Below are positions 33,945-37,352 of a stretch of 37,352 nt of DNA, one piece after another. Both the position numbers and the translations under genes were made by a program. This stretch comes from an uncultured Clostridium sp. (GTDB lineage: Bacteria; Bacillota; Clostridia; TANB77; CAG-508), in assembly GCA_946578345.1 (NCBI GenBank), contig CAMOBD010000009.1, positions 1 through 37,352 on the forward strand. Reading direction: 5' to 3'. Below the pieces are notes generated by a model, which ran no database searches, was not told the origin of the DNA, and worked only from the letters and a program-made list of their open reading frames with translations. Every line of letters starts with the position of its first letter. Position 1 is the stretch's first letter.

Positions 33945-35126
33945 ATGGTAAAAAAGTGTTTTGATGATAAAGGAGCTTCTTTAGCATCCGTCATATTAAC
34001 AATATTAATCTTAATTTTAATAGCATTTCTTTTTTATGAAATTGTGTATGTGGATATTTTTGATTTGGCAGCAGATGAAGATAAGAATAATGATACTATA
34101 GCAGTTGCGACTCAAAGTCAAAATAGGGTTACTACAGAAAATACAACGCATGAGATAAATGAGACAAGTAATGACATTATAAGTTATGCAAATACTATCT
34201 CTCAAACCGATAATAATAGTACTCAAATTGTTCAAAATTCAGCTAGTTATAAATATTATTATAACCAACTAGATGAATATGGAAAAATAATTTATGATGG
34301 ATTTGATCAAAATAAAGAAAATATGAAATCAGGAACATATACAATAGATTTTGATACAAGATTTAATGACTTATTAAATACTCCTGGTGGAGAAAATACT
34401 TTGAATATAGCATTCCAATCTGCTTGGAATGCATATACATATGATAATGCAGATATATTTTATATAGATGTAGAAAAATTAACATTAACTACACGAACTA
34501 TAACTATAGGAAATAGCTCAACTCATAGGGTAGAACTATCTAGTGGAAGTAATAGTACATATTTAAAAGACCATTTTGTATCAAGAGAAGTTATAGATGG
34601 AAAAGTAAGATTACTAGAAGCAATGAGAGAGGAAATAGGGAGACAGTTACAGGGATATAGTCAGTATGAACAAGTACGAGAAGTACATAATTGGCTTATT
34701 AATAATATAGAATATGATGTAAATTTAGAAGCACAAGAACCATATTCTATAGTAGGAGCACTAACAGAGGGAAAGGCTGTATGCGAAGGATATGCTAGAA
34801 GTTTTAAATATATTTTGGATGAGTTAAATATACCATGCGTTTTAGTTAGTGGAACAGGAACAAATTCTAATGGAGAAACAGAATCACATGCATGGAATTA
34901 TGTTCAGTTGAACGGAAACTGGTATGCAGTAGATGTTACTTGGGATGACCCAGTAATTGTTGGAGGTAGTACAGGAAGTACATACTTAGATGATGAAACA
35001 AGATATAGACATTTTTTAAAAGGCTCAAATTCATTTTTATCATCTCACTCTGAGAATGGAAATCTAACGCCAAACAGCATGGAGTTTGATTTTCCTATGT
35101 TAAGTCCAACTGATTTGTCGCTTTAG
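33945..35126 (+). CDS. Membrane-anchored transglutaminase-like protein
   Basis: The 393-residue protein has a hydrophobic segment at about residues 14-36, an Asn/Thr-rich linker and a C-terminal transglutaminase-like (papain-fold) domain. The triad is visible as C280 in KAVCEGYAR, H315 in SHAWNYV and D330 in WYAVDVTWDDP. The N-terminus KCFDDKGASLASVILTILIL resembles a class III prepilin signal (glycine, then a hydrophobic run), but the expected Glu at position 5 is absent. Activity could be protease or cross-linking; both occur in this fold. The stop codon is inside a GGGACAGGCC palindrome. ATG 33945 has CGAAAGGAAATG upstream. Confidence 0.82.
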   Translation: MVKKCFDDKGASLASVILTILILILIAFLFYEIVYVDIFDLAADEDKNNDTIAVATQSQNRVTTENTTHEINETSNDIISYANTISQTDNNSTQIVQNSASYKYYYNQLDEYGKIIYDGFDQNKENMKSGTYTIDFDTRFNDLLNTPGGENTLNIAFQSAWNAYTYDNADIFYIDVEKLTLTTRTITIGNSSTHRVELSSGSNSTYLKDHFVSREVIDGKVRLLEAMREEIGRQLQGYSQYEQVREVHNWLINNIEYDVNLEAQEPYSIVGALTEGKAVCEGYARSFKYILDELNIPCVLVSGTGTNSNGETESHAWNYVQLNGNWYAVDVTWDDPVIVGGSTGSTYLDDETRYRHFLKGSNSFLSSHSENGNLTPNSMEFDFPMLSPTDLSL

Positions 35127-35146
35127 GGACAGGCCTTTTTGCGACA
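35116..35146. repeat. GGGACAGGCC palindrome at the end of the transglutaminase gene
   Basis: TGTCGC (35116-35121) and GCGACA (35141-35146) pair around TTTAGGGACAGGCCTTTTT. The left arm holds the last codons and the TAG stop of the upstream gene, a repeat of the situation after the GH15 gene. Confidence 0.55.
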
Positions 35147-35175
35147 TTTTGGAAATTTAGAAAATGTGGATAAAT

Positions 35176-35205
35176 TCGAACAAATGCTCCATCCCCTTTG
35201 TTCGA
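35176..35205. repeat. TTGTTCGA hairpin before recG
   Basis: TCGAACAAA (35176-35184) and TTTGTTCGA (35197-35205) form a perfect 9-base stem just upstream of the recG ribosome-binding site. The loop TGCTCCATCCCC resembles the GGGG-containing cores of the other palindromes in reverse orientation. Confidence 0.5.
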
Positions 35206-35221
35206 GAAAAAGGAGAAAGAA

Positions 35222-37273
35222 ATGGTAGATTTAAATCAAAATGTGCAATACATAAAAGGAGTAGGTCCAAATAATTTAACACTCTTACAAAAGCTTGGAA
35301 TAAATACGTTAGGAGATTTGATAACTTTTTTTCCAAGAAATTATGAGGATAGAAGTAAACCAAAAAAGATATATGAGCTAGTTGACGGAGAAGAGGCTTT
35401 GATTGATGTGGTTTGTGCAAGTCAAATGAGTGAGACTAGATTTGCAAGAAACAAAGTTATGTTAAAAATGTTAGTTAGAGATGACACAGGAGACTGTGTC
35501 TTAACTTGGTTTAATCAAACATATTTAAAAAATAAATTCAAAGTAGGAGAAAGATATCAATTTTATGGAAAAGTAAATATAAAATATGGAAGAACGGAAA
35601 TGGCAAGACCTGTATTTGATAAAGAGGGGCTTAATAAAAATACAGGTAAAATTATTCCTATTTATCCACTTACATATAAATTGTCTCAAAATAAAATAAG
35701 AAGCATAATAGAAAATGGACTAAAATTAACGCTAGGTAAATTAGATGAGACAATACCAGAATACATATTAAAAGAATATAATTTGGAGGATATAAATACT
35801 GCAACAAGGCAAATACATTTCCCTTCTAATTTTGAAGAATATAGCAAGGCTAGAAGAAGATTTGTGTTTGAGGAGTTACTAACAGTTCAACTTGCATTAC
35901 TCAGCTTAAAATCAAGATATGATAAAGAAACAGAAGGCATACAATTTGATAAGAATGTAAAAATGTCTGATGTAATAAATTCACTTCCATTTAAATTAAC
36001 CAAAGCACAACTTAAAGTATTGGAAGAAATAGATAATGACATGGAAAATAACAAGCCTATGAATAGATTGTTACAAGGTGACGTTGGATCTGGAAAAACA
36101 ATTGTCTCTATAATTGCTGCATATAAAGCTGCAAAAAGTGGATATCAATCAGCAATAATGGCTCCAACTGCTATTCTAGCAGAGCAACATATGCAAGAAT
36201 TTTCAAAAGTACTAGAACAATTCGGAATAAAATGTGAATTGTTACTAGGAGGAATGAGAGCAAAGAAGAGAAAAGAAGTTTTAGAACAATTAAAAAATGG
36301 AGAAATAGATGTATTGATTGGAACACATGCATTACTTGTAGATGATGTTGAATTCAAAAATCTTGGACTTGTCGTTACAGATGAGCAACATAGGTTTGGC
36401 GTAAGGCAAAGGGCAAGTATTGTATCTAAGGGTGCAAATCCAGATGTGCTTGTTATGACTGCAACTCCAATTCCAAGAACGCTAGCACTTATACTATATG
36501 GAGACATTGATATATCAATAATAGATGAGCTTCCACCAAATAGAAAGAAGATAGAAACATATTCTGTAACTAAAAATTACGAAAGAAGAGTAGAAGAATT
36601 TATAAGGTCAAATGTAGCCAAAGGAAGACAAGCATACATAGTATGTCCTTTAGTTGAAGAAAATGAGGAATTTGAAAACCAAAAATCTGTAGTTGAACTT
36701 GCAGAAAAATATCAAAATGATATTTTTCTAGAATACAAAGTAGCATATTTGCATGGAAAAATGAAACAGAAGGACAAAGATGATATAATGCAAAGATTTA
36801 AAGATGGAGAAATCCAAATTCTAGTTTCTACTACTGTTATAGAAGTTGGAGTAAATGTACCAAATGCAAATATAATGGTTGTACAAAATGCAGAACATTT
36901 TGGCTTAGCACAATTACATCAACTAAGAGGAAGAGTAGGAAGAGGAGAATATCAATCATACTGTATACTAATTTATGAAGGAAATTCAGCAACAACAAGG
37001 GAACGTATGAAAACAATGAAAGAAACAGACAATGGATTTATAGTAGCAGAAAAAGACTTGGAGTTAAGAGGTTCAGGAGAATTCTTTGGTACAAGACAAC
37101 ATGGACTTCCAGAATTTAAAATAGCAAATTTATTTGAAGATGTATCGGTTTTAAAAGAAGTGCAGAGTTTGTCAGCTAAAATAGAAAGCACAGACCCTAA
37201 ACTTGAAAAAGAAGAAAATAAAAGGCTACGTAAACTGGTTGAGGAAAAATTTGAAGATAGGATTAGCATATAA
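35222..37273 (+). CDS. recG: ATP-dependent DNA helicase RecG
   Basis: RecG remodels stalled forks and branch-migrates Holliday junctions. Starting at ATG 35222, with AAAGGAGAAAG upstream, the product has 683 residues, normal for RecG. A wedge/OB-fold N-terminus (about 1-240) begins with the helix-hairpin-helix-like YIKGVGPNN. The helicase core has Walker A GDVGSGKT at 286-293 and the DEQH box at 387-390 (family variant of DExH). Later motifs include ATPIPRTLAL and QLRGRVGRG. The TTG at 35198 would add eight residues but sits inside a hairpin arm, so ATG 35222 is preferred. The gene appears complete. Confidence 0.96.
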   Translation: MVDLNQNVQYIKGVGPNNLTLLQKLGINTLGDLITFFPRNYEDRSKPKKIYELVDGEEALIDVVCASQMSETRFARNKVMLKMLVRDDTGDCVLTWFNQTYLKNKFKVGERYQFYGKVNIKYGRTEMARPVFDKEGLNKNTGKIIPIYPLTYKLSQNKIRSIIENGLKLTLGKLDETIPEYILKEYNLEDINTATRQIHFPSNFEEYSKARRRFVFEELLTVQLALLSLKSRYDKETEGIQFDKNVKMSDVINSLPFKLTKAQLKVLEEIDNDMENNKPMNRLLQGDVGSGKTIVSIIAAYKAAKSGYQSAIMAPTAILAEQHMQEFSKVLEQFGIKCELLLGGMRAKKRKEVLEQLKNGEIDVLIGTHALLVDDVEFKNLGLVVTDEQHRFGVRQRASIVSKGANPDVLVMTATPIPRTLALILYGDIDISIIDELPPNRKKIETYSVTKNYERRVEEFIRSNVAKGRQAYIVCPLVEENEEFENQKSVVELAEKYQNDIFLEYKVAYLHGKMKQKDKDDIMQRFKDGEIQILVSTTVIEVGVNVPNANIMVVQNAEHFGLAQLHQLRGRVGRGEYQSYCILIYEGNSATTRERMKTMKETDNGFIVAEKDLELRGSGEFFGTRQHGLPEFKIANLFEDVSVLKEVQSLSAKIESTDPKLEKEENKRLRKLVEEKFEDRISI

Positions 37274-37352
37274 TAAATCAATTTTTACAGTAAAATTTGT
37301 GTCAATAGTTTTTGAAAATGTCCTAAAATTTTTTAAACATTAACGGGAAAAT

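Noticed and set aside
482..37281. Many long open frames on the - strand, especially opposite FN3, ftsK, GH15 and recG
   Set aside because: They lie fully inside genes on the other strand, lack ribosome-binding sites and conserved motifs, and have the hydrophobic or Leu/Ser/Phe-rich composition expected from the complement of AT-rich coding DNA.
1..37352. CRISPR array, tRNA or rRNA genes
   Set aside because: No regularly spaced repeats or cloverleaf-like segments were seen; the repeats present are dispersed palindromes.
37274..37352. Possible terminator or gene after recG
   Set aside because: The last 79 bases are AT-rich with only a weak ACAGT-loop hairpin (TTTTACAGTAAAA) and no ORF; too little to call.

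Overview
The window looks like chromosome from a low-GC, spore-forming Clostridia-type Firmicute, probably an uncultured gut lineage. Support comes from the AT-rich codon use (AGA-dominated arginine), strong Shine-Dalgarno sites, sigma-A style promoters, and the gene set ftsK/spoIIIE, radA, disA, cdaA, truA, spoIVB and recG. Every gene I accept is on the + strand. I saw no tRNA, rRNA or CRISPR array.

Layout. 1-4117: the 3' part of a large surface protein (Ig/FN3-like repeats, then a formylglycine-enzyme-like C-terminal domain) and a secreted protein with seven FN3 repeats. 4271-8338: the FtsK/SpoIIIE translocase, then an unknown coiled-coil reading frame split by one in-frame TAA. 8591-13371: a beta-CASP metallo-beta-lactamase nuclease, a GH15 glucan hydrolase and a REP-associated (RAYT-type) transposase flanked by REP-like palindromes. 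13497-19022: radA, disA, a membrane cyclophilin, a 43-residue membrane protein, cdaA and truA; both cyclic-di-AMP synthase types lie within 3.5 kb. 19213-19728: a small membrane protein with an Asn/Cys-rich tail. 20053-32605: a Tad-like pilus or secretion locus. 32666-37273: spoIVB, a membrane-anchored transglutaminase-like protein and recG.

The Tad-like locus is the most distinctive region. It encodes a CpaB/SAF-like protein, two degenerate ParA/TadZ-like proteins, a CpaF-like secretion ATPase, one polypeptide that appears to fuse TadB and TadC, and a run of small pilin-like proteins. Four of the latter start with the same MENA/MENASKAL sequence directly at the hydrophobic segment, with no leader. 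No prepilin peptidase or secretin is present.

The main discovery candidate is in the CpaF-like ATPase. Its reading frame needs two +1 shifts, one inside the Walker A loop and one at the Walker B-like IIGE motif. Both have the form NNC-CGG-A, skipping the C so that GGA is read as the conserved glycine. When I checked every CGG trinucleotide in the window against the protein reading frames, these two were the only in-frame CGG codons in any accepted gene. That points to programmed +1 recoding at a rare or unassigned CGG codon, although two sequencing errors or a decayed gene remain possible.

The intergenic spaces are also unusual. Several carry elements with a conserved core but locus-specific, self-complementary arms: a core containing GGTGGGGACCGA near 6.7, 8.4 and 19.1 kb, a roughly 110-base structured element near 10.3 and 19.8 kb in opposite orientations, and many GGGACAGGCC-type REP-like palindromes. 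Some arms take in the stop codon of the upstream gene.
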